Below, in pieces: positions 16,591 to 26,000 of a stretch of DNA of 64,000 nucleotides (the stretch's first letter is position 1; every line of letters starts with the position of its first letter). The notes under the pieces were generated by a model. It worked only from the letters and a program-made list of their open reading frames with translations. It was not told the DNA's origin and made no database searches. Source of the stretch: Halocatena marina (lineage in GTDB: Archaea > Halobacteriota > Halobacteria > Halobacteriales > Haloarculaceae); NCBI RefSeq assembly GCF_025913575.1, contig NZ_CP109785.1, positions 2,852,001 through 2,916,000 of the forward strand, read 5' to 3'. The position numbers were made by a program, and so were the translations under genes.

Positions 16591-17451
16591 ATGTCCCGTT
16601 CACAATCGCTACCGACAGCTGTCGAGGCACTTGAAGGGAAGGCAAAAGAACACAAGCAAGCACAAAACACCCAGCATCACCTCTCGATTGCAGAGTTCAA
16701 TATCCGCGAGCTGAATGGGGAACTCGATGAGCTTGCAGACCGTCTTCGCGACCTACGGTATTATAAGACGGTACTGGAGCAGGCCTTCGGCGGCTCGACC
16801 CCAACGATGACTGTCGATGCCATACAGATGGCGGAAAAGGCCACCGACGTCACTCAAGACGATCTACTGGAAAACGTTCAGAGTGACGACGTTAGCCAAG
16901 AAGAGCCTGTTCTCGACGAGACGGGTGTTGACAGCAGTGGTCGAGTAGAGGTGCAACTGACCGCCGAAGTCGAAACACAAATCTCCCAGATCAAGACGGC
17001 GAAACGCCAGATCAAAATGGCGACTGACAAGATCCAGACGCTGATCGAAAACGGAGACGAAGACACGAGTTGGCGTAATAGCAACGAGTGGAAGGAGAAG
17101 GTACGCGCCGCCGAAGAACTCCAGTCGATCCTCGGCAGCCAGAACAAGAAATTCAACCAGACGCTCAATCAAATCCGGCGGTTGCTCAACCGGGACTTGA
17201 TGGATTCGAGCGATAGGGCGACGAAGTTCGTCCACCAATGGGAGCGAGCCACCAGCAATTGGGAAAAACACCAATCACTACAGAGTTTTGACGCATTTCA
17301 GGAGGAACATGATCTCTCGGACTCGACAGTCGAAGAAATCCGAAAGCTCAGCAAGTCGGAGCAAGTCACGCTGGCCGATGTTGCACTTGACTCCCTAGAG
17401 GAGATGAAGAGCGTCGACGAACTCGAATCAGCGGTCAAGCTCAGCCTCTAA
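16591..17451 (+). CDS. DpdI-like coiled-coil protein
   Basis: A 286-aa protein made almost entirely of charged helices with heptad character, e.g. SIAEFNIRELNGELDELADR, then SQIKTAKRQIKMATDKIQTL and NQTLNQIRRLLNRD. No catalytic motif is visible. It lies between the large ATPase and the first giant helicase, 1 nt after one and 2 nt before the other. In bacterial Dpd clusters the same slot is filled by the uncharacterised DpdI of similar size. It probably serves as a scaffold or dimerisation subunit of an ATPase-helicase complex; that role is inferred. Confidence 0.5.
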   Translation: MSRSQSLPTAVEALEGKAKEHKQAQNTQHHLSIAEFNIRELNGELDELADRLRDLRYYKTVLEQAFGGSTPTMTVDAIQMAEKATDVTQDDLLENVQSDDVSQEEPVLDETGVDSSGRVEVQLTAEVETQISQIKTAKRQIKMATDKIQTLIENGDEDTSWRNSNEWKEKVRAAEELQSILGSQNKKFNQTLNQIRRLLNRDLMDSSDRATKFVHQWERATSNWEKHQSLQSFDAFQEEHDLSDSTVEEIRKLSKSEQVTLADVALDSLEEMKSVDELESAVKLSL

Positions 17452-17453
17452 AC

Positions 17454-20400
17454 ATGGATGATCCTGTCACCCGCGCGGAGGAGATGAAGGCGGCCTACCG
17501 CGACTACTTCATCGGCCGCGGTGGGCGTGCCGCACGGAGCATTGAGAACCGACTCGCAAACGGTGAGGACGGCATAACGGGAATGCGTGGCCCGTACCTC
17601 CAGGCGCTCGATATCCCGAATTGGAGCGACCGATCGTGGGACACGTTCGCCCAGTCGTCTCGGCTGGAACCTCACATCCGGCGTGCGTTCTCACAGATCG
17701 GCTTTGAGCGGCTCTACGATTTTCAGGAGCGAAGTATCGAGGCGATCCTCGAAGGTGACGACACCGTTATTACTGCCGCGACTGGGCGGGGTAAAACTGA
17801 GGCATGGCTAATTCCGATTCTCAATCGGATTCTGGAGACGAAGCGTCGTGGCGACGATGAGGAAGACCTTAGCGTCAAGGCCACACTCATCTACCCGACG
17901 AAGGCCCTCGCACAGGATCAGTTGAAGCGACTTCTACAGTACCTCTACCTCATCAACAAGCAACTGAAGTCCAAACACCGTATCACCGTCGGGATCTACG
18001 ACGGTGACACCCCGCGTAACGTCAGCGAGTCCGGAGCTGAGGGATACCTCAATGCCACGTTCCGCCACTTCGAGTGTCCCGGGTACAACGACGACTTGGC
18101 GAAGTGCCGGGACTGCGGTGGCGGAGTCCGGATTCGGAACATGGGTACTCGCTTCAAACTGATTCCGGAGAAGGCTGACTGCGAGGATGACACCCCCAAC
18201 GACGTGCCCCTGGACTTCCTCCGGTTGACGAAACACGACATCCTCGAGAACGGTGTCGACATTCTGCTCACGAATCCAGACACGATCAACTACCGACTCA
18301 TCAACACCAACGCGGAGGACGAACACGAGCGCTTCGTCTACGAACCTGAATTCCTCGTGTTCGATGAGGTTCACACCTACGACGGTCTGTTTGGGAGTTA
18401 TACGTCGATGCTGATGAAGCGAGTGCAGGAGTTACGCGAAGCCCGCGGGACCGACGACCTGCAACTCGTCGCGAGCAGCGCGACCGTCGAGAACGACGTC
18501 GAGTTGTTCCAGAAGGTGAGCGGCGCAGTGGATGTCACGCAAGTCAGCGAGTCGCCACGGGAACTTGAGAGAGTGATACCCTCAACCGTGCCGGATCTAT
18601 TGCTCACCGACACGCTATCAGTCGAGCGAATCCTCAAGGCAACGGCTGACCCCAACGACGGCGTTCCAGGGCTGAATTCGTTCGACTACGCGTTGGAGAA
18701 TGCGTCACAGTACGACCGCGACCGGCGTGAGACGCTCGTGACCGACGCCCTTTTCGGTCACCTGACCGACGAGAGCGACGATCCCACTGTACAGTTGGTC
18801 CAGTACGTCCACCAGTTGTTGTGCGACGAACCGTTGACTCGGCAGGAACTCCACAACACATTGGCGACCACACTGAGTCTCGACGAGGACGAGACGGAGA
18901 CGCTGCTCGCTAACGTTCGCACCCTAGGGGAGTTTTCGGGGATTCTTGAGAACCGGAGTCACGTGTTCTCTTGGCCTATCGACGGCTTCTACGCGTGTTC
19001 GGCCTGCGACGCAGTCTACCGGTCGCCGCAGGATGACTGTCGCGAGTGTGGCTTCGGTTTCGTCACCCGATCGACCTACTGCCGACACTGTAGCGACGAG
19101 CACCTCGTCGCTTGGTATTGTCCGGAGTGCGACCAACTGGAGCCGTACACCCCTACCGAACATGGATCGGTCGGTCGGGATGAGGTTCACGTATGCCAGC
19201 GCTGCGAGGCTACCCGCGAAGAAGAGGTGGGAATGGTCCGATCGACGTTCCGACCTTTCCTCCAATGTCGCAATTGCGACCGGGTTACTGAGCGGACGAC
19301 GACCCGCGAGTGCGACGATTGTGAAGCACGAACCGTCAGGACGGATCCGGAGATCTATACCTGCGTCAACCCAGCGTGCGAGTTGGCCCATCAGGCCGAG
19401 CGCATGTGCCCGTCTTGTAACGGAACCGACTTCCGTGTTGTTAGCTGTGACGCCCGATTCGACTGCCCTGACTGTGGGACAACCTACGAGCAACCCGACG
19501 AGGCTCCCGACCAATGCGTCCAGTGTGGTTTGGCCCTGAGTCCGAGTCGATACGTCCCTTGGGTCTGTACGAACGATGGATGTAGTCGGATCCATTTCGA
19601 GGCCGAACCCGAGCAGTGTGACTGCGGTGCTAACCAGTTCGTGAAACGGGGACTATTCGAGGTACGTCACGACCAGCACTGCCAGTTATGTGACACCATG
19701 TTCCTCGGTGATGAAGGATGTAATTGTGAGGATCCCGATGTTCATTCACGGACCGGTTCCCATCAGGCGTACAAGACCATCGACACGCAGGGGTGGATTC
19801 GTACGATGAGCGATCAACCGTCGGCGGTCCCCTGCCCCCATTCGTACGCGCGATACGAGATTGATCGTCGGTTCGACGAACTGATGCGAAGCCCGAATAA
19901 CCTGGCGGCGACGACTTCGCAGTATCTGTTGCGGGCGGTTGCCGATGACGAGGGTCAGCAGGCGGCCAAACTCCTTTCGTTCGCGGATTCCCACCGCAAC
20001 ATGAAGGAACTCAGCCGGGATTTCTCGGAACCGGAGGCCGAGACACTGCTGGACCAGTTGCTGATCCGGGGCACCGCCGCCGGCGACGACGAAGATCCGT
20101 GGGTTCCGTTCAACGACGTTCTGGAGTATGCTGACGACACGATCGAGGATCTCAACGAAACGCTTGAACCGCCACAAGTGGCCCGGAGTGTCGAGTTCGA
20201 CCTCAAGTCCCGATTGAAGAACCAGCCCCGTAAGCGGTGGGATGATGACGATGCTCTCCGAGACCGGCTTACCCGGCGTGCGCTCTCGCACGTTTACAGT
20301 CAGCGGATGGGCGAGCGCGACGATCCGCTGTCGGCGGTCGGCCTCCTCGACGTACGGTTCGCGTCCGGCTTGGACGCACTCTCTGCTGACGAGCGGGTAA

Positions 20401-22985
20401 TCGTTCGGGAACTCGTCGATGGGGGCAACGGCTATCGCGTTGAGAACTTCGACGACCCGGGATCCGATCGTTATGCCGAAACAGTGGTCGAGAAACTCGT
20501 CGACCGGGATATCCTCGCTTACGGCCACTCCGATGAATACATCTCGTTCGATCCATCGGCGCTCTCGGTCACAGTCGCAGGCAGAGCCGACGGAATCGGG
20601 TTTGATCCCGACACCGAACGGTATTACACGACGCTCCAGCACCAGTTCGGACTGGATAGCGCGGCGACGGTACCGTCCGACGCCTCGCTCGTAGAGCGGG
20701 CCTCGCCGTCGCACCCCCGTTTCACCCAGCGCGCCCACCGGATCGGATATTCCGGAACTAGGATTCTCATCTCCGAGGAGTACCTAGGGACGACTGACAA
20801 GCGAAAGCGGCGGGAACTGGAGTTCCTCTTCCGTGAGGAAAACTACCCGCACCACCTCTCCTCAGGGCCGACGATGGAGCTTGGTGTCGACATCGGGGCG
20901 CTGGACGCTCTCTTGCTATATGGGACACCACCAAACATGAACGCTTACCTTCAACGGATCGGGCGGGCTGGCCGCAGCTCGCACTCGTCGATGGTCCACT
21001 CGGTAAGTCATCGCAATCCGATCGATTACTACTACTACGACAACCCCGACGAGCTCATCGACACCGACCCGACGCCTGTGCCCCTGAATGAACACAACGA
21101 GGAGGTCCTGCGCGTTTCGTTGTCCTGGGCCGTCTTCGACTACGTGGCAGCCCACTTCTCAATCCCTTGGGACGTCAGCCACCACGGCCGGGCCCGGTCG
21201 ATCGACGGGGGAGATACCTACCACCGACGCAGCACCCGCGATCCGGTCGATCGCGAGGAAGCCAGCAAATTGACTCACGTCATGTCCCTGACGGCGAATA
21301 CCTTGTCGCTGGGGGACGACGGCTCGAAACTGGCAGTCCTGGCCGAAGTCGTCGACGACTACAGATCTAACATCGGCGACCACCTCGCCGCCCTACTGGA
21401 CTACCGGTACTGCGAGGACTGCGAGCGCCGGTACGTGGCAAACGCCGAGCGTTCTATTTGCGAGCGTGACGACTGTGGCGGTCGGATCCTGCATGCCGGT
21501 GCCCAGTTCGGACACCTTGTCGACGACGTCCTCGATCATTTCGAGGAGCGGTACATCACCCACTTCTCTGAGTACGAGCGGTCGCTAGAGGACGAACTGG
21601 CTAGCCTGCGCCGGCGTAATAGACAGCTCCGGAGCGAGCAGCAGCGTGCTGGCCCTAACGAACGTGGTCAGATCATGCGCGATCGGCGTGGTCTCCAGAA
21701 CAGGATCAACATCCTCGGTGAGTACCTTTCTGATCTCGGGCATTCGAGTTATTTCGACTTCCTCCGGGAATCCAGAGAGTCAAAATACGACTTTTCGATG
21801 CGTAGCGTAGCGACGACAGCTGGACTGACGCTGGTCGACGAGGGGTATGACCGCCGGACGGTCGGCGATCAGGATAGTGGCCGGGCGATGCGAATGGCGC
21901 TCTCTGAACTCCACCCCGGCGCGGCGTACCTCGATGGTAGGGAAACTTACACTGTCGCTCGTGTCCGTTTCGACGAGAAGTCGGGATCGGACCTGCGAGA
22001 GGCGGTGAACGCGACCTCGGACGGCGAGAATCACTTGGCCGAGGAACTGGTCTGTCCCGCGTGTCACTCCACCTACGGTCACGCCGCAGTCGGTTGTGAC
22101 TGCGAAGCCGACGTGCCACTGAAACGGCGACGACTCGCCGTGCTGGATTCGGTCGACGCCTACCACGACAATCTTCAGTTGACTTCGGAAGGCGACGAGA
22201 CCCGATACCTGCACGACAACCCGAATCTGGGGGTTCAGAATACCTACACAGAACGTGAGACATCGATACTTGACTTTAGTCCCACCCGAACGTTCGAAGT
22301 CCGAACCGATGACCAAGAGCGACTCGGGACGTTGGAATATGGTGATTACTCAGTGCTCCTGCACACGGACGGCTACCGCACGAAGTACAAGTCTGGGGAA
22401 GTGGACGCCCGTGAGACACTATTCGAGGTGTGCGGTGAAGAGAACTGCCCCGGTGTCATCTACCGAGACAGCGACGACGAACGTCGGTGTAGCGCTGATT
22501 CCGAACACTTTCCGGACGGCCGTGGAGCGGACTCGGAGTTCGTCCGGTTGGGCTACCGCTACGACACGCAAGGGATCCGGATCGACCTGGATGACCGCGA
22601 GCTTTCACACACAATGGCACACGGCTTCCGAGTCGCACTCCAGTACCTCGGCGGCGTCACCATCCGCGAACTCGCCGAACACGTCGGTGAGGATCGGATC
22701 GATGTCTTTGAGTCACAAGAAGGCGGGTCCGACGTCGCCCGTCTTTTCTTCGAGCGGTCGGACGGAGATTTCCGGGCCTTCGACCGCGGCGTTGAACTTA
22801 TGCGGAAGCAGTTCGGCTGCGACTGCGAGAACGGGTGTCCCTCGTGCCTTTACCAGTATGGGTGTGACGTCTGGAACGACCAGCGGTCGTTCGATCGGGA
22901 CGGTCTCTGGGCGATTCTGAAGAGACATGGCCTCTCAATCCAACCGCTCGAGGAACGAACAGTAGAGGAACAGCTTACCGACTAA
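17454..22985 (+). CDS. dpdJ: Giant DEAD/H helicase with zinc-ribbon array and DUF1998-like end (DpdJ-like, copy 1)
   Basis: A 1843-aa superfamily 2 helicase. RecA lobe 1: Walker A AATGRGKTEAWLIP near residue 110, DEVH box LVFDEVHTYDG near 303, motif III ASSATVEN near 342. Residues 510-760 form an array of about ten CxxC knuckles inserted between the lobes. RecA lobe 2 with LGVDIGALDALLLYGTPP and QRIGRAGRSS near 1145-1170. Further zinc knuckles lie near 1320, 1535 and 1660, with a coiled coil near 1385. The C-terminus carries CDCENGCPSCLYQYGC, the DUF1998/MZB cysteine motif. DpdJ of bacterial Dpd clusters is a large helicase in this position. DISARM splits comparable functions over DrmA and DrmB. 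Confidence 0.75.
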   Translation: MDDPVTRAEEMKAAYRDYFIGRGGRAARSIENRLANGEDGITGMRGPYLQALDIPNWSDRSWDTFAQSSRLEPHIRRAFSQIGFERLYDFQERSIEAILEGDDTVITAATGRGKTEAWLIPILNRILETKRRGDDEEDLSVKATLIYPTKALAQDQLKRLLQYLYLINKQLKSKHRITVGIYDGDTPRNVSESGAEGYLNATFRHFECPGYNDDLAKCRDCGGGVRIRNMGTRFKLIPEKADCEDDTPNDVPLDFLRLTKHDILENGVDILLTNPDTINYRLINTNAEDEHERFVYEPEFLVFDEVHTYDGLFGSYTSMLMKRVQELREARGTDDLQLVASSATVENDVELFQKVSGAVDVTQVSESPRELERVIPSTVPDLLLTDTLSVERILKATADPNDGVPGLNSFDYALENASQYDRDRRETLVTDALFGHLTDESDDPTVQLVQYVHQLLCDEPLTRQELHNTLATTLSLDEDETETLLANVRTLGEFSGILENRSHVFSWPIDGFYACSACDAVYRSPQDDCRECGFGFVTRSTYCRHCSDEHLVAWYCPECDQLEPYTPTEHGSVGRDEVHVCQRCEATREEEVGMVRSTFRPFLQCRNCDRVTERTTTRECDDCEARTVRTDPEIYTCVNPACELAHQAERMCPSCNGTDFRVVSCDARFDCPDCGTTYEQPDEAPDQCVQCGLALSPSRYVPWVCTNDGCSRIHFEAEPEQCDCGANQFVKRGLFEVRHDQHCQLCDTMFLGDEGCNCEDPDVHSRTGSHQAYKTIDTQGWIRTMSDQPSAVPCPHSYARYEIDRRFDELMRSPNNLAATTSQYLLRAVADDEGQQAAKLLSFADSHRNMKELSRDFSEPEAETLLDQLLIRGTAAGDDEDPWVPFNDVLEYADDTIEDLNETLEPPQVARSVEFDLKSRLKNQPRKRWDDDDALRDRLTRRALSHVYSQRMGERDDPLSAVGLLDVRFASGLDALSADERVIVRELVDGGNGYRVENFDDPGSDRYAETVVEKLVDRDILAYGHSDEYISFDPSALSVTVAGRADGIGFDPDTERYYTTLQHQFGLDSAATVPSDASLVERASPSHPRFTQRAHRIGYSGTRILISEEYLGTTDKRKRRELEFLFREENYPHHLSSGPTMELGVDIGALDALLLYGTPPNMNAYLQRIGRAGRSSHSSMVHSVSHRNPIDYYYYDNPDELIDTDPTPVPLNEHNEEVLRVSLSWAVFDYVAAHFSIPWDVSHHGRARSIDGGDTYHRRSTRDPVDREEASKLTHVMSLTANTLSLGDDGSKLAVLAEVVDDYRSNIGDHLAALLDYRYCEDCERRYVANAERSICERDDCGGRILHAGAQFGHLVDDVLDHFEERYITHFSEYERSLEDELASLRRRNRQLRSEQQRAGPNERGQIMRDRRGLQNRINILGEYLSDLGHSSYFDFLRESRESKYDFSMRSVATTAGLTLVDEGYDRRTVGDQDSGRAMRMALSELHPGAAYLDGRETYTVARVRFDEKSGSDLREAVNATSDGENHLAEELVCPACHSTYGHAAVGCDCEADVPLKRRRLAVLDSVDAYHDNLQLTSEGDETRYLHDNPNLGVQNTYTERETSILDFSPTRTFEVRTDDQERLGTLEYGDYSVLLHTDGYRTKYKSGEVDARETLFEVCGEENCPGVIYRDSDDERRCSADSEHFPDGRGADSEFVRLGYRYDTQGIRIDLDDRELSHTMAHGFRVALQYLGGVTIRELAEHVGEDRIDVFESQEGGSDVARLFFERSDGDFRAFDRGVELMRKQFGCDCENGCPSCLYQYGCDVWNDQRSFDRDGLWAILKRHGLSIQPLEERTVEEQLTD

Positions 22986-23015
22986 CGACATCCCAAATAT
23001 CCTACATTACCACCG

Positions 23016-26000
23016 ATGGAATTTGACCCACTCGAACTCGCGGACACGATGCGAGAATCGTACGCAGAACACTACGCCAGCTCGCCCTCCCAGCGAGCCG
23101 TAAAGGAACTCATCTCCCGGTACCACGAAGGAGCGGGAGAGTCGCTTTCCGTCGACCTACCGGAGTTCATACGGACGGAGGGCCCCTATCTCCAAGCGCT
23201 CGATCTGGCTCGGATGAGCGACACGCCTTGGAAGACGTTCGCTGCCAATCACGGATTCCATGAGGACGTCACCCAGACGTTCACCGAAGCGGGCTTCCGA
23301 TCACTGTTCGAGTTTCAGGAAGATGCAATCGAGGCGGTGATGGACGATCACCACACTCTCCTGACGGCTGGGACAGGTCGTGGCAAGACCGAAGGTTGGC
23401 TCATCCCGATTCTCCAGTTTATCTGTGAAGCAAAGGCCGACCAGCACGAGGCACATCCACCAGACAGCGTCAAATGCGTACTGACCTACCCGACCAAAGC
23501 ACTTGCTCAAGACCAACTCAAGCGCCTGATCGACTACCTCTTCACGCTCAATCGTGATCGGTCACCCAACAAGAAAATCACGGTCGGTATCTACGATGGT
23601 GACACGAAACGCCGCGATCCGGATGAGCTGTCGTACCTCCAGACTACGTTCCAGTACTTCGACTGCCCCTGTGGCGAGTGTGACTCGTCGCTGACCGTCC
23701 GCCGGCGCTCGGACGACTCGTTTGTCGTCGAACCGTTGGCCGATCACGAGGATGACCTCGCCTTCGATTTCATCAAGGTCACCCGTGACGCTATCGTTGA
23801 GGCACCAGCGGACATCCTCTTGACCAATCCCGACACGATCAACTACCGGTTGTTCAACGTCAACGAACACGAAGAACAGCAGCGTTTCGTCGCCGAACCG
23901 AAATATTTTGTCTTCGACGAGATCCACGAGTACTCCGAACTGTTCGGATCATTCACCTCGGCGCTGATGCGACGGTACGTGCGGGAGCGTCAGGAACTCA
24001 ACGGCTACGATAGCGAGGCCGAGGATGACCTCACGATCATCGGTGCGAGTGCGACTGTCGAAAACAAACTCGCTGTCTTCCAGCGCATCAACCCGTTCGT
24101 CGACCCCGATACCGCGGTCGTTGAGGAAGACAAACTCACGCTTGAGGCAGCCTTCCCCGAAACCATTCCGTCGGCGTTCACTGCGGAGGTACTGACCGAC
24201 GACGACTTGATTGGGGGAAAGATCGATGTCGCACGGCAAGTTCTGGAGGCCGCTGCCGTGGATTCAGGTTCCAAAGAAGAAAGCGTCAGCGACGCCCTCT
24301 ACGAACATCTTGTAGAAGAAAACGGTGGGCCCCTAGAGTTCGTTAGGGGCATCTACGCAACGTTACACGAGACACCGCTCCGACCGGACGAACTCCAGGA
24401 GCAATTGATCGAAACCTCGAATCTTACCGAGTCAGAGGCCGAGACGGTATTGGCGAATTTCATGACTATCGGCGAGGTCTCGGGTATCTTGGAACGCCGC
24501 GCCCATCTCTTCAGTTGGCCACTCGACGGCTATTACTCATGTCTCAACTGCGGTACAGTCTACGACACGCCACAGTCGTCTTGCACCGAGTGCGGCCACC
24601 ACTTTGTCACCAAACTCTCGCTATGCAACCAGTGTGGCGAGGAATCCCTCGAATCTTGGTTCTGCCCGAACTGCGAGCGCCTCGTCCCCCACACCGTCAC
24701 GTCCGAGGAGGGCCGGTTCGAATACTTCCAACGGAGAGAGTGCCAGTGTGAAACCATGAAGGGCGAGACCCCTGAGATGGTGCGGGTCTACTGGCGGCCA
24801 TTCTACGAGTGCATTGACTGTGGTGAACGCCAGAAGATCGACCGTCAGCAGGAGTGTCCCTCGTGTGAGACGCCGATGGTTCTCGATGACGCCATGGAGA
24901 ACCACGTCTGCTCGAATCCAGAGTGTAGCGAGACGGTGCTCGTTGAAGATGCTCGGGATCCGGCCTGCCACTCCTGTGATTCCACCGCCTTAGAACCCCT
25001 GGCGGACGAACACATCCAATACTGCACCGAGTGCGGGGAATATTACGAAGATCCGGAAGGCCAGGAGTGTACTGCCGCAGATTGCGACGGCGACCTGCAA
25101 CCCAAGCGGTTCCTCGGATGGACCTGCAGCGATCCGGATTGTGGCGAGGTGTATTTCGGTCGTCCTCCGTCGAGTTGTGGTTGTGGTAAGCGTCGATTCG
25201 TTCGATCTTCACTGTTCGATGTTCGGATGGTAGATGAATGTCAGTCCTGCGAACAGACCTTCCTGCCGAACGGTGAGCACGACTGCGACTGTGAGGAACT
25301 CAACCTCGCCCGGCGAGCGAAGGGATACAGCAACTACCGGATGGTTGATGACAACGGCCGCCTGCGCGGGGCGAGCGACTTCCCCGGCGGACTCCCGTGC
25401 TACCACGAGGACCGGCGAGAAACCTACTCGAAGAGCGGACGGTATGACTCGATGCTCCGTGGTCCGGCTAACGCGGCCGTGACGACGGCGCGCTACCTGC
25501 TTCGCTCGCTGGCCGAGCGGGACGATTCGGCGACGTTCGGCGAATCGAAGATGCTCTCGTTCGCGGACAGTCAATCCGACATGAAGGAACTTGAGCGAAA
25601 CTTCCGCGAACCTGAGGAGTCGTTCTTCTTCGACCAGTTGTTCGTCGATAGCGTCAGATCGACAGCCGACGGGACAGGGTGGACCTCACTCGCCGAAGTT
25701 GTTGACGCCGGTAGGAGCGACGCCGAGGCCTACGAAGCAGACCTGAAAGGTGAGACCGGGAAGGATCCGAAGATCTTCGAGAGACTGACTGGCTACGACC
25801 AGTCGGTCACCGAGTACCTGACCGAGGAACTCGTTTCACGGGTTCTCCCCGGAAAGTACAGCACGCGCTATCGCACCACTCAACTCACCAAGGAGGGCTT
25901 GATCGATGTCAAATTGAATGCAGACATCGAGAACCTCACGCCAGGAGAATGGAAGCTCCTATCCGAAAGCGTTGGGCAAAACCATCGGTACGAACCGAGC